Source: Aspidapion aeneum (lineage: Eukaryota > Arthropoda > Insecta > Coleoptera > Brentidae). From it: DNA of 64,000 nucleotides. The stretch spans positions 107,499,314 to 107,563,313 of the forward strand of contig OY755042.1 in the NCBI GenBank assembly GCA_963576565.1. The letters run 5' to 3'. A model generated the notes under the pieces. It saw only the letters and a list, made by a program, of their open reading frames with translations. It did not search any database and was not told the DNA's origin. Each line of letters begins with the position of its first letter. Position 1 is the first letter of the stretch. The translations under genes and the position numbers were made by a program. Positions 44,784 through 54,528 of the stretch are shown here, in pieces.

Positions 44784-44826
44784 ACCCTTGACGCGTTTCG
44801 GTCTTAGCGACCATAATCATAAGGGC
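44784..44826 (-). ncRNA. Degenerate hammerhead ribozyme with compact stem III
   Basis: On the minus strand, GCCCUU (44826-44821) is followed by AUGAUUA (44820-44814) where the consensus is CUGANGA. Stem II is GGUC-GCUAA-GACC, then GAAA, then a minimal stem III CGCG, then UC. AAGGGU (44789-44784) pairs with GCCCUU. All three helices survive, but core positions C3 and G8 are A and U. A very short stem III is known for hammerheads of Penelope-like elements. It is probably inactive or weak. Confidence 0.65.
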
Positions 44827-45046
44827 TTAAACAAAGTGTCGAAGAAGTCCTTCTTGCAAACGCTACATCGTCTTAACTTAAATTACATCCAATTTAATAA
44901 AACGAACATTAAAATTAATTTAAATTTTGTCTGTTTTTCACTGAGTGAATCTAACCTCACCTCATCTGGATTGCTTAAATCATTAAAAACTGATCAAATA
45001 AGATGGCCTAAAGATTCTTTGAGCACAAAACTATGTTCTTCGTGTT

Positions 45047-45533
45047 AATAAATTGGTAAACAAAATTTTTTAAGTCACAAGCTTTTATAAAATGCACTAA
45101 AAATTAAAAAATAATTTTCTAACATTCTAATATTATCATAATAATAAAAGCGATGGCCGACTGATGGAAATTTGGACGATGTTAGCACGATAAGATATCC
45201 GTATCAATTAAATATCACTATTTGCAAGAATCAATCTAGCAGAAAAATGCAGAGGTAAACCCACCCAACCCGACCCAACCCGACCCAAGATACCCCAGCA
45301 TTTCTCTGACATAGGTATGGCAATGGCATAACATTGCGGCACATCAAACATATCTTTGATGACCTGCTAATATTCTTTAAGTGTTTAGATCACAAATTTA
45401 GATTAACTTATGCTTTGATTTGCGGCCATCGCTTTTATTATTATGATAATATTAGAATGTTAGAAAATTATTTTTTAATTTTTAGTGCATTTTATAAAAA
45501 CTTGTGACTTAAAAAAAAATTTACCAATTTATT
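45047..45533. repeat. Near-perfect 110-bp inverted repeat around a 263-bp spacer
   Basis: The left arm 45047-45159 and right arm 45423-45533 match over almost their whole length, for example AAAATGCACTAAAAATTAAA and TTATCATAATAATAAAAGCG against their reverse complements. The differences are a few bases in A-runs. The spacer is unique and contains an ACCCAACCCGACCC run. High arm identity implies recent origin or gene conversion. Confidence 0.9.
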
Positions 45534-45654
45534 TTCTACTTTTTAGTCTCAGCTATCTACTCTATTAAATGAAAATATTTGTTCAATAACAGAACAGAAG
45601 AGTTTATTCTAGATTATAATGAAATCGCTGATCGTGAGTTGTTTGGAAACTCAT

Positions 45655-46040
45655 TTTTCTATTGGGGGAAGGAGAGGGTGGCGGTAGAGGTAGAAATATA
45701 TTTTTTGTTTGGGCTGTATTGCCATCGGACCTTTATGCATATACCAAATTTCATAAAAGTCATTTGAAGTGAAGTGTGTCAAAAACGCATTTTTTATGGA
45801 AGGGGGTGGGGGGTAGGGTGGGAGAACATTTTTTCATTTTTGTTGTATTGTCATCGGACCACTATATGTATACCAAATTTAATCGAAATCGGATAATGGG
45901 AAGTGTGTCAAAAACGCATTTTTCTATAGATGGGGGTGGGGGTAGGAGTGGTAGGATTTTTTTTCTTAGTGTTGTATTGTCATGGACCACTATATGTGTA
46001 CCAAATTTCATCCAAATCGGATAATGGGAAGTGTGTCAAA
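45655..46040. repeat. Tandem array, 128-129-bp units, three copies
   Basis: GAAGTGTGTC starts at 45771, 45900 and 46028. Each unit has a CATTTTTCTAT block, a GGGGGTGGGGG tract, a TTGTATTGTCATCGGACC block and ACCAAATTTCATC. Two open frames (45579 and 45776) cross it, but the repeat period is not a multiple of three throughout, which argues against coding. Confidence 0.85.
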
Positions 46041-46900
46041 AATGCTTCACAAGATTTGATAGATAGGTAGTTAGTGAGTTAGATAGTTAGTTAGACAGAA
46101 CATCTGAAGCTAAATAAAAGCTTGTAAAAACAACCAAGTACTTTCCATGTCCCTCATTTAATTTAATTCGTCGTCCCTTTTTTATGTATTCTTTTCAATT
46201 CTGCCATAAATTCTTTAAATAATACTCTGCTCTAATGCCAGACTTCTCTTAGGAGATCACAGATTCACAATATTCTTTCTCTCAAATAAAAAAAGAGCTA
46301 AAGCTTTTAAAATTGATTCAATAAAATTGGTCAAATAACATGGATAGAATTTTTGTCCCAATAAAAATCAAATCACTTTTAAAAAAGTCAAGAACTGACT
46401 CAGACAGGAAGCAATTTATGCAGAAAAGTGACACCAAACAGAATTAAAAACAAATTTGAAAAAAATATATATTAAAATCCAATTTTCCAGGTATTTATGA
46501 TCTAATGGACTTGATGCACTCCTGATGAAAAATAACGCATACACATTTTACAAAATACGTTGTTGACATTTTTATAATATACTGGTATTGTTCACAATTC
46601 TCTGAGAAATGGCGAACACAAACCTAATTTTGACTAGGAAAGCAGAACCCATCATAGATCAAGAATATTAAAACATCAGGAAAATAAATATTTCTTATCT
46701 ATAGCCAGTATTTTCAGACCAAAACTTCAATAAATTATCTCTTTGGAGTTTATGGTGTCCTAAGTAAAAGGAAGCAAAGAATTTGATTTTGTATGTGAGT
46801 CTGACATAACAGAAATATTTGCAATTTTAAGGCTACCTTACTATAAAATACACTAGCTAAATAAGGATGAACTTAGAATAAAGAAAGACACCACTAGTAA
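46040..46900. other. Interval with no recognised feature
   Basis: The composition is more balanced, with fewer homopolymer runs than most of the window. No TE ends, tandem periods or convincing frames were found. It may be unique intergenic or intronic sequence. Confidence 0.4.
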
Positions 46901-46904
46901 ATTC

Positions 46905-47013
46905 TTAGTAATTAAGCCACAGAAGAGCCACTCTTCTGAGATTAAGCCTCCCTTTGGTTTTCATAGAGTCTTGGACCAGAGATTGAAGACAGAACATCTC
47001 AACTACATCATCG
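46905..47013 (-). pseudogene. Coding-like minus-strand stretch, unknown
   Basis: The minus strand reads SDDVVEMFCLQSLVQDSM, then a basic segment ending LLWLNY before a TAA at 46907-46905. The composition looks protein-like, but there is no initiator codon in place and no recognised domain. It lies about 160 bp downstream, in the minus-strand sense, of the next two coding-like stretches. It may be part of the same decayed gene or transposon. Confidence 0.25.
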
Positions 47014-47174
47014 CTTACTAAATTATAATTGTTTTATGAGTCGTAGTTTACTCAATTTTTGAGGTTGCTACATCATTATTTATAATAATCAACCCTACCT
47101 TTTTTTATTAACTAGGTATATATATAAGTTTGAATTTAGCAAATGGAAATGGTGCTGTTCTTTTGTGCCAATTT

Positions 47175-47474
47175 TTACGCGGCTGAAAACTTGACTTGTG
47201 AATTTCTCGAACAACTAATTAATTCATTAGGGAAATAAATAAAATGTGTGAGGTAGGAAACGGTTTCTAAAAGTCCCCACAAGTAACGTAATCTGTATAT
47301 TTCTTCCAGGGCATCAGAATGTGCATGAAGATAACCAGAATAATAATCACAATTCTCAACAATTATTATTTGTCTCTTATACCATAAACTAGAAACATCA
47401 TAATATTCTATTGTTCTCTTTGTCTTCCACATCTCAACCACAAAAGAGAGAATGACTGGAATATGGAAAAACAT
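47175..47474 (-). CDS. Hypothetical minus-strand ORF, 99 codons
   Basis: The frame encodes a mixed-composition peptide with several tryptophans and tyrosines. It includes VVEMWKTKRTIEYYDVSSLW and ALEEIYRLRYLWGLLETVSY, and ends QVKFSAA. It is not low-complexity and is one of the more protein-like frames in the window. I recognise no domain. An AG after a pyrimidine-rich run (TTTTTCCATATTCCAG) near the 5' end could be a splice acceptor, so the true exon might start inside the frame. A coding-like 49-codon frame lies just upstream on the same strand. It could be a host exon, a transposon remnant or chance. Confidence 0.35.
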   Translation of the reverse strand: MFFHIPVILSFVVEMWKTKRTIEYYDVSSLWYKRQIIIVENCDYYSGYLHAHSDALEEIYRLRYLWGLLETVSYLTHFIYFPNELISCSRNSQVKFSAA

Positions 47475-47519
47475 GTGCTCTGTTTAGACTTTCATTGTGC
47501 TCTGCGCTACTATGTGCTC

Positions 47520-47669
47520 CTAATAAAAGAGAGGATTGAAAACTGCTCCTTCATGATTTGCCAAGTTTAGTTCGTCTTCATTTTCGTTTACTTGAGCGTC
47601 GTCTCCATTTGTTTTATGCATTCGACAAGCACTAGAAAGAGGAGCGTTTAAGAACTTCAGAGAAAACAT
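47520..47669 (-). CDS. Hypothetical acidic peptide, 49 codons, minus strand
   Basis: ATG at 47669-47667 opens a frame of 49 codons ending at TAG (47522-47520). It contains ACRMHKTNGDDAQVNENEDE and ends HEGAVFNPLFY. Acidic, asparagine-rich composition with a hydrophobic end looks like a genuine C-terminus and not like random translation. No family is recognised. Its position 46 bp upstream of the ORF at 47175-47474, in a different frame, suggests two exons or a frameshifted remnant of one protein. Confidence 0.35.
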   Translation of the reverse strand: MFSLKFLNAPLSSACRMHKTNGDDAQVNENEDELNLANHEGAVFNPLFY

Positions 47670-47754
47670 AAAATTTAGAAAGAAAAGAGATATTAATTAC
47701 ATGGTCTTCCTGATCTTTTAGAATTCTCTTGTCTTAACTTTTTTTTTCTCTTAA

Positions 47755-48115
47755 ATTTTTTAAAGAATTGGCAACAGTACTGAATAAACTCTACCTGAGG
47801 AAACAAAAGTTACGTTTAAACATAAGTCGAAAATTATTAAATAACTTTTCAAAGATGTAATAAAAATTACTTCTGCATCAAACAATTTTTAAAATAATGA
47901 GACAGAAAAAGTACTCTTCATAATTCATCCTAAGTTTGCCCGAAGTTCTGGTTGAAGGAATTGGCAACAAAACTGTTTTGGTTGCTGAATAAAAATATGT
48001 AGCTCTCCCTGATAAAACAAAAGCTACTTTTAAACGAAGGCCCAAAAATATTAAACATCTTTTTAAATATATAATAAAAATTAGTTTTGAATCAAACAAT
48101 TTTTAAAATTTTCAG
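47755..48115. repeat. Two-unit tandem repeat, about 195-215 bp
   Basis: GAATTGGCAACA recurs at about 47765 and 47959. ATCAAACAATTTTTAAAAT recurs at about 47877 and 48091. Between these are shared TGAATAAA...CTACCTGAGGAAACAAAAG and GTAATAAAAATTA-like blocks. The minus-strand frame at 47878-48099 crosses the second unit and is probably not a gene. Confidence 0.65.
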
Positions 48116-48119
48116 ATAG

Positions 48120-49180
48120 AAAGGGCACACACACTATTCTAATTCTGCACTTAGGTGGCTGTGGTTGTAGCCCATTATATCTTTCGTCGGTGCCAATTTA
48201 TTTAAATCTTAGCTTTTGTTTTGTAAATCTGCAGATTGGATAATTTTAGGGCCATCAAATTCCTTTGTTTTTGATATTTCAGCTATCAGACCAAAGGTCT
48301 AATCTTTGACCGAAGGATACATAAGTATTTGGAGTACCTATAGTGAAACCACTAACAAATGCATTTTACCTTGACTTGACTATAATATTGTGCATATATT
48401 GCATCAATGCAACTTACATTTATTTCGAATGAAGAATCTTTAAAATTTTTAGAATCATTATACTTAATACGAACAAAATATTTACATTTTCATTTATTTT
48501 GATTTTAGTTATGTGTATAAGGGATAAACTAATTTCTGTCTAAATCGGTACAACTGGAAACTCTTCATATATTTCAAGAACTTTTGTAATCTGGTTGAAT
48601 TAAAATAAATAAATGGATAATTGCATTGGCACGTTTCAGTGACATATTTATAATGTTATCTATATTAAATAGGTCAGCATCAATTAATCCAGCAATAGAA
48701 ATTTCAAATCCAGAAAATTCTTCTATTTGTTTGGTATAGAAATTTCTTGAATTAATTTAATCCATTGTACATAATTAGAGCAAATTTTCTCACGGCTTGA
48801 AATGTTTTAAGTCCGAATCGGTTAGAAAAATTGTGAGAATTTTATTTATCGTCATCAGATTTTGTCATTACAATAAAATCAATACTATAAGCAAATACAA
48901 CATGTACTATGTTAAAAGATATTGTTATTGGGTTTATTGCAATAAGTCCATATAAGAGAAAAACTAAAAATTCAAAGTCAAACTTAATTTCCTCAATTTC
49001 ACAAAATTTGTTCTCAAATTTAAAAAAATATATAAATTTTTTAAAATGAACAAGGTGGAATCTATCAACGGTTAAATAAACAAGTCTGTCATCAGAACAC
49101 GTGGTTAAGTCAAGTACTTAAACGCACACAAGCACACATGCATCAGCTGGCGCACGACCACCATATCATAAAGTAGAGGT
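48120..49180. other. Interval with no recognised feature
   Basis: The sequence is AT-rich and apparently unique. TTTATTGCAATAAGTCC near 48937 matches the outer arm of the MITE at 61793-62011 and may be a tiny remnant. Otherwise I see nothing. Confidence 0.4.
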
Positions 49181-49186
49181 GTCACA

Positions 49187-49760
49187 ATGGGACCAAAAAA
49201 ATTTTACGAAAATTCTGTTAATTCAGCAAATGACTCAGATTTTGCTTTGGACGCAAGAAAATTTGCGTCAAACGAGATAAACAGTGCTTTTGCACCAAAT
49301 AACCCCGTCATTTCCAAAATGTTTGAAAAATGCATTGTTAGGACCGCAGAATGCAGTAAGAGCTGTAAGAAAACTAGGGTTACTAGAAGATGAATTTCCT
49401 TGTAGACCTCCAATAACTTTGTGCTTTCCTGATCCAAAAGAGGCGTTTGGAGGCGTTTGTGACGTAACCGTGTCAGGTCCCAATCATGGAGGGGCGTGTG
49501 GGGCGTTGTCAACCTTGGAATTTCATTGGGCACACGGCCTTCCCGTTCACGTACTAGTTGCTGATTAAATAGCGGATCACTGGCCTTTCCGCGGGCCTTT
49601 TGAAATCTACGTCAACTGGCACACAGAGGGCTGTCCGGGGCTGTCTTGCGACTAAAAGATGCACGCCCCATCTTTACAGCAGGGTCGGACTGGTTTCGTA
49701 GGGTCCCCGCTGGAGAGCAGATTCAAGTTTGACAAAACCAGTAATGGGTGGAAAGGGGGA
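49187..49760 (+). other. GC-richer segment with overlapping open frames, unknown
   Basis: From about 49190 to 49760 the GC content rises. Plus-strand frames at 49187-49393 and 49284-49568 overlap, and a 109-codon frame runs on the minus strand. The second plus frame contains AVRAVRKLGLLEDEFPCRPP and DPKEAFGG, which looks more protein-like than its surroundings. I recognise no domain. After 49570 no long frame continues. It might be a frameshifted remnant of a coding sequence. Confidence 0.3.
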
Positions 49761-49847
49761 GGTGTAATGAGGCAAAAAAAAAATCAGTTAGTAAGTTTCA
49801 GCTCAGATGTTTGGATACACAATTTTATGTAAAAATTTTGGGGTAAC

Positions 49848-50002
49848 GCCGAAAATGTGTTATTTGGGTGTAGTTTATTATTATTATACCAATATCGTTG
49901 TGACGTCTGTCTGTGTGTGTATGTGTATGTCTGTCCGGACCACAATAGATCCTATACCGCTTAACCGATTTTCATGAAATTTTCTAGTAAAATAGTGTAA
50001 AA
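49848..50002 (+). repeat. Partial copy of the TGTCTG dispersed repeat
   Basis: CGAAAATGTGTTATTTGGGT through GTCTGTCTGTGTGTGTATG and AACCGATTTTCATGAAATTT match the repeat at 3881-6357. It is cut by the MITE tip at 50003. Confidence 0.75.
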
Positions 50003-50055
50003 CAGTGGCGCACCCAGGAATATGTCTTGGGGGGAGGCCTCGGCCCCAAGCCCAA
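50003..50055. mobile_element. Truncated hAT MITE tip, 'GGCGCACCC' family
   Basis: CAGTGGCGCACCCAGGAATA and TGTCTTGGGG are present, but the AT core and right tip are absent. The break occurs around CCCCAAGCCC. Confidence 0.75.
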
Positions 50056-50513
50056 GATGATTAAGGTAATCAACTTCAGTTTGTATATTCAATATGTATT
50101 CAGAAATATTATCTTCTTAATTTTGATCTTACTACCGTCGCCCATGTCACTTTCTATAAAGGATATGCCGATGGTCGGCTTTTATCTTTGTTCAACTGAC
50201 TTTGCAAAAACTATACTTAATAGATATAATTTGTAAAATCCAAATCCAAATGCAAAAAAAAAATAAAAGAATTTTAATTTGAGAAGGGATTAGGTACTTG
50301 AGTTATGTGGAGGGGGTTTGAGAGCGGATCGAAACGCAATCCTGGGAGGGGGGGTTGAGCAAAGATCGATACATTTTAATCTTGATTTTTGGGGAAAATT
50401 CATAGTTTAGTGGCTCTGAATAAGATACCTAGACGTATTTAAAAGATTTAAAAGTGAATTCTCAAGAAGAGACTTCTGAAAATTCCAAAATACCTAGTTA
50501 TTAAATGTGTTCT

Positions 50514-52130
50514 AGCTCACACATCTATTATACTATAGTAGTGTGAGCTATAGTGATCCAAATTTTTCGAGAAAAAAAGTTGCTCCGATTTTAAAATTTT
50601 AGCTCACACTACTACTATACTATAGTACAGTGGCGTATATACGGGGGGCCTGGGGGGGGGGCGGCCCCCCCCCCCGAAGCTAAGATTTTTTTGGATATTT
50701 TCTACATATTTCATGAATACAAACATAAAATTGCATAAAATACAGCCTCATGAGGTCTCGGGCCCCCTCCCCCAAAACTGTCTCGGGCCCACCCCGAAAC
50801 TTTTTTCTATATACGCCACTGCTATAGTAGTGTGAGCTATGGTGATCCTAATTTTTTCTCGAAAAAAAAGTTGCTCCGATTTCAAAAATTTTTATATATC
50901 TTTGCGTTTCAGATGATTTTGAAACTTTTTTGTTTCGCCGTCTGTCTGTCTGTCTGTCTGTATGTCTGTCTGTCTGTAACGACCAACGCGTATAACTCAA
51001 AAACCGCTTGTTCGATTTTAATGAAATTTGGTACTATAGCTGGATTGCGTCGAGTTGGTCCCATTTAAAAATGAACAAAATCCACCGAGCACAAGCCAAA
51101 TAAGAGGGTGGTGGTAGATTTCAAAAATTAGAGTTTATGTGAAAATATGGCGTGTGTGATATCAAACGAAAGGTAATTGAGTCTGGAGTTAAACAAAATT
51201 AATTTTAGTTAAAAAAAAGGGTGGGGGTAAATTTAAAAAAATTAGAGAATAAGTGAAAATATGGCGTGTGTGATATCAAACGAAAGGTAATTGGGTCTGG
51301 AGTTAAACAAAATATTTTTTAGTTTTTTTACAAAGGGTGAGGGTAGATTTCAATAATTAGATTTTAACCTAAAACATGGCTTGTGTGGTATCAAACGATA
51401 GGTAATTGAGTTTGGAGTTGAATAAAATATATTTAAGTTTTTAGTTATATTAGCACGGATCACCTACAAATGATCCGTGATATTAGCTCACCCGTACTCT
51501 ACATCTATAGAACCTAGTGTAAGCTTAGGTGCCCATATATTGGCAGAGTATTTTGTTGCGCCGTCTGTCTGTATGTCTGTCTGTCTGTATGTCTGTCTAT
51601 AACGACCAACGCGCATAACTCAAAAACCGCTTAGCCGATCTTAATGAAATTTGGTACCTAGGCTGGGTCTTGGGTCGAGATGGTCCCATTTAAAACCGAA
51701 CAAAATCCTCCAAACACAAGCCAAATAAAAGGGTGGGGGTAGATTTCAACAATTAGAGTTTATGTGAAAATATGGCGTGTGTGATATCAAACGAAAGGTA
51801 CTTAAGTCTGGAGTTAAACAAAATATATTTCAGTTTTTTTGTTATAAAAAGAGTTGAGGTAGACTTCAAAAATTAGAGTTTACTTGAAAACCCGGAGTTA
51901 AACAAAATATATTTTAGTTTTTGTTTTTTTTAAGGGTGGGGGTAGATTTCAAAAATTTGAGTTTAAATCAAAACGTGGCTTGTGCTTGTGTGGTATTAAA
52001 CGAAAGGTAATTTAGTCTGGAGTTGAATAAAATATATATTTTTTAGTTATACTAGCACGTACACTAAAACTATAGTACCTAGTGTGAGCTTAGGGGCCCA
52101 TATATTGGCAGAGTATTTTATATTGTGCGA
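50514..52130 (+). repeat. Composite dispersed repeat: hairpin, CTGT tract and about 115-bp tandem units
   Basis: The order is TAGCTCACAC...GTGTGAGCTA hairpin modules, GTTGCTCCGATTTC, CTGT microsatellites (about 50938-50975 and 51564-51600), then AACGACCAACGCGTATAACTC. Units of about 115 bp with ATGGCGTGTGTGATATCAAA follow at about 51145, 51260, 51374, 51769 and 51970. GAGCTTAGGGGCCCATATAT closes the second half near 52085. The region holds two successive incomplete copies. The inverted counterpart lies at 57793-58520. Confidence 0.75.
50628..50821. mobile_element. hAT-type MITE, 'GGCGTATATA' family, exact 8-bp duplication
   Basis: CAGTGGCGTATATACGGGG at the left and TATATACGCCACTG at the right. 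CTATAGTA is duplicated exactly at 50620-50627 and 50822-50829. The host hairpin repeat is interrupted and resumes, so the insertion is clear. G/C tracts sit inside both tips. Confidence 0.95.
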
Positions 52131-52573
52131 CGATATAATATGTAAGAAAACGAAAAGTATTTTACATCAGAAATTTATTTGATCCTATGAATCTCCTGCT
52201 GTCCTGTTCGATAAGTTGTCGTTTGTTGGCGGATTCGCGTCGATCTGTAGCAACGCAGGTCAACCTGCCGCGCCCGCGGTTTCGGACGCGACTGATATTT
52301 CGTATTTCTTGTCATCATCCTGCGCAAAATTAGAAGATTTCGCATTGTCTTCGTCTACCTCTACTTCAAATAGGCCTTTTGGCGGGAGAATATCATTTAT
52401 TGTGCTTATATAACAAGTTATTTAGTGTAGACTAACAAGCAATGATACTATTAAAACAAGATACGAGGTTTTGCTTTTTCGCCTGCTTCGAAAATTTTGG
52501 AATTGGTTTAAATTGGTATTTCTTGTCATCATCTTGAGCAAAATTCAAAGATTTCGCATTGTCTTCGTCTACC

Positions 52574-52761
52574 CAAGGGCGGATCTGAGTAAAAATCTAG
52601 AAGGTGGGGGAAAATAGTCGACGAAAAAATTATTTGCAATATAATTTTTTTCTAGGAGGGGGCTATTTTTACAGTTTTCTCTATAATTTTTAGGAAAAAT
52701 GGCAAAAGTTTTTTTTTCGGGGGGGTAATTACCCCGTTTCTCCCCCTCAAATCCGCGCTTG
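52574..52761. mobile_element. hAT-type MITE, 'CAAGCGCGGAT' family, exact 8-bp duplication
   Basis: CAAGGGCGGATCTGAGT at the left and TCAAATCCGCGCTTG at the right. CGTCTACC is duplicated exactly at 52566-52573 and 52762-52769. It splits the acidic codon run of the second unit of the coding-derived array. The other units give the uninterrupted site. Confidence 0.95.
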
Positions 52762-52865
52762 CGTCTACCTCTACTTCAAATAGGCCTTTTGGAGGGAGAA
52801 TAATTATTATTTTGCTTATATAACAAGTTATTTAGTTTAAAGTAACAAGCAATGATATCTTCTTT

Positions 52866-53060
52866 CAGTGGCGTATATACGGAGGGGGGGGGCCTGGGGG
52901 GCCCAGGCCCCCCCCCTCGAAGCTAAGATTTTTTTGGGTATTTTCCACATATTTCATGAATACAAACATAAAATAACATAAAATACAGCCTCATGAGTTC
53001 TCGGGCCCCCCCAAAACTGTCTCGGGCCCACCCCGAAACTTTTTTCTATATACGCCACTG
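52866..53060. mobile_element. hAT-type MITE, 'GGCGTATATA' family
   Basis: CAGTGGCGTATATACGGAGG at the left and CTATATACGCCACTG at the right. The flanks tcttcttt and tctacttt match at 7 of 8. It is almost identical in structure to the copy at 50628-50821. Confidence 0.92.
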
Positions 53061-53280
53061 TCTACTTTTAAAAACAATAGTAGTTCTACGAAAAGGATTT
53101 GTTTTTTCACCTGCTTAAAAAATTTTGGAATTGGTTTAAATTAGTATTTCTTGTCATCATCCTGCGCTAAATTAGCAGATTTCGCATTGTCTTCGTCTAC
53201 CTCTAATTCAAATAGGCCTTTTGGCGGAAGAATATTATTGTGCTTATAAAACAAGTTATTTAGTTTAAACCAGCAAGCAA

Positions 53281-53400
53281 CAAGTGCGGATTTGAGGGGG
53301 GGTAACGGGGTAATTACTCCCCTAGAAAAAAAAATATGCACTTTTTCCTAATGCTCAAAGGGAAAACAGAAAAATTACCCCTTCCTGGAAAAAAAAATTA
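53281..53400. mobile_element. Truncated hAT MITE, 'CAAGCGCGGAT' family
   Basis: The left tip CAAGTGCGGATTTGAGGGGG is present. The homology fades after the second A-rich block near 53400, and no right tip is found. Confidence 0.7.
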
Positions 53401-53735
53401 TTAAACACAATAGTAGTTTTACGAGAAGGTTTTGTGTTTTCATCTGCTTAGAAAATTTTAAGAGATATAGAGAATGACCTTGTGGTTTGGGAGGCGACTG
53501 ATATTTCGTATTTCTTGTTATTATCCTGCGCAAAATTAGAAGATTACGCATTGTCTTCGTCCACCTCCACTTCAAGTAGGCCTTTAATAAGAGAATACTA
53601 TTGTGCTTATAAAACAAATGACTTCGTACACTAACAAGCAATGATATCTACTATTAAAAACAAAAGGAGTTTTACGAGAAGGTTTTGTTGTTTTACCTAT
53701 ACTACCTACTTAACGAAATTTTGGAAAAGGTGGAC

Positions 53736-53881
53736 CAAGCGAATCTTTAGTGGGAGGGCGGTCTGGTCGACGAAAAAATGATTAGTAATATAATGTTTTT
53801 CTAGAGGGGTAATTCTTCTGTTTTCCTTTTAATTATAAACAAAATGTGCACACATTACTTGCCCTCTCGAATCCGCGATTA
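53736..53881. mobile_element. hAT-type MITE, 'CAAGCGCGGAT' family, decayed
   Basis: CAAGCGAATCTTTAGTGG at the left and CTCGAATCCGCGATTA at the right. The flanks aggtggac and aggtggaa match at 7 of 8. The internal GTCGACGAAAAAAT block matches the copy at 52574. Confidence 0.8.
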
Positions 53882-54245
53882 AGGTGGAATGAGACTTGAC
53901 AGTACAGGAATAAAGATAAATAAATGTGTTTCGATAGTTGTTCTACGCTGATGAAAAATGAAATTTTAATTATTAGTGAAAAATCAGAAAAAACTTAAAA
54001 TTTTAATAAATAGGTGAATGGAACCATGAAGGATCTGATACTAGCTAGCCTATTAGCACACTTCAAGTTTTTTGTAAATACCTCAGAAACTAAATCTCTT
54101 ACAAAGTTTTTTGTTATTACACAAATTATTGAGCAAGATGTAGTCTACTATATTCCGAAAACGCATATTGATACAATACGTCGTTTAAAAGTTAGCATTT
54201 TTAAAATTTTTTACTTGTCAAAAAACTGTCATTACCATTAATTGA

Positions 54246-54482
54246 TTTTGACCAAAGGCTAATCAGCTCGTAAAAGTGTTGAACACTATTTTACCTGAAA
54301 ATTTTGTGAAAATCTGTTTAGCTGTTTAGGAGCTATCGTGTTACGGACAGAAATAATATACACACACACACAGACAGATATCACGACGATATTGCTAAGA
54401 TAGATCAATATAGACCCAAATAACACATTTTCGTCGAAAATAATACCTTCTCTAGCCATTGCTACGCGGGCTAGGAAGGTAA
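54246..54482 (-). repeat. Copy of the TGTCTG dispersed repeat (uninterrupted)
   Basis: Read on the minus strand it runs TACCTTCCTAGCCCGCGTAG, then CGAAAATGTGTTATTTGGGT, a GTGTGTGTGTG tract, CTGTCCGTAACACGATAGCT and ATTTTCAC-type sequence. It serves as the empty site for the Harbinger insertion at 4002-6120. Confidence 0.8.
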
Positions 54483-54528
54483 AAAGTATCTTGGAACTAC
54501 AGTTACTAGTATAACAAATCCTAAGCAC

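Larger units (their letters stand above)
52190..53690 (-). repeat. Tandem array of a coding-derived unit (four copies plus a fragment)
   Basis: On the minus strand each unit encodes a version of ILPPKGLFEVEVDEDNAKS followed by FAQDDDKKY. Copies lie near 52270-52400, 52500-52820 (split by a MITE), 53140-53250 and 53495-53600, with a fragment near 53660-53720. After subtracting inserted MITEs, the spacing is about 215-240 bp. The reading frame and amino acids are far better conserved than random drift would give. The last copy has an internal stop. No family is recognised. Confidence 0.7.

Noticed and set aside
46505..46535. CTGATGA on the plus strand as a hammerhead core
   Set aside because: No complementary stem II or GAAA is present downstream.
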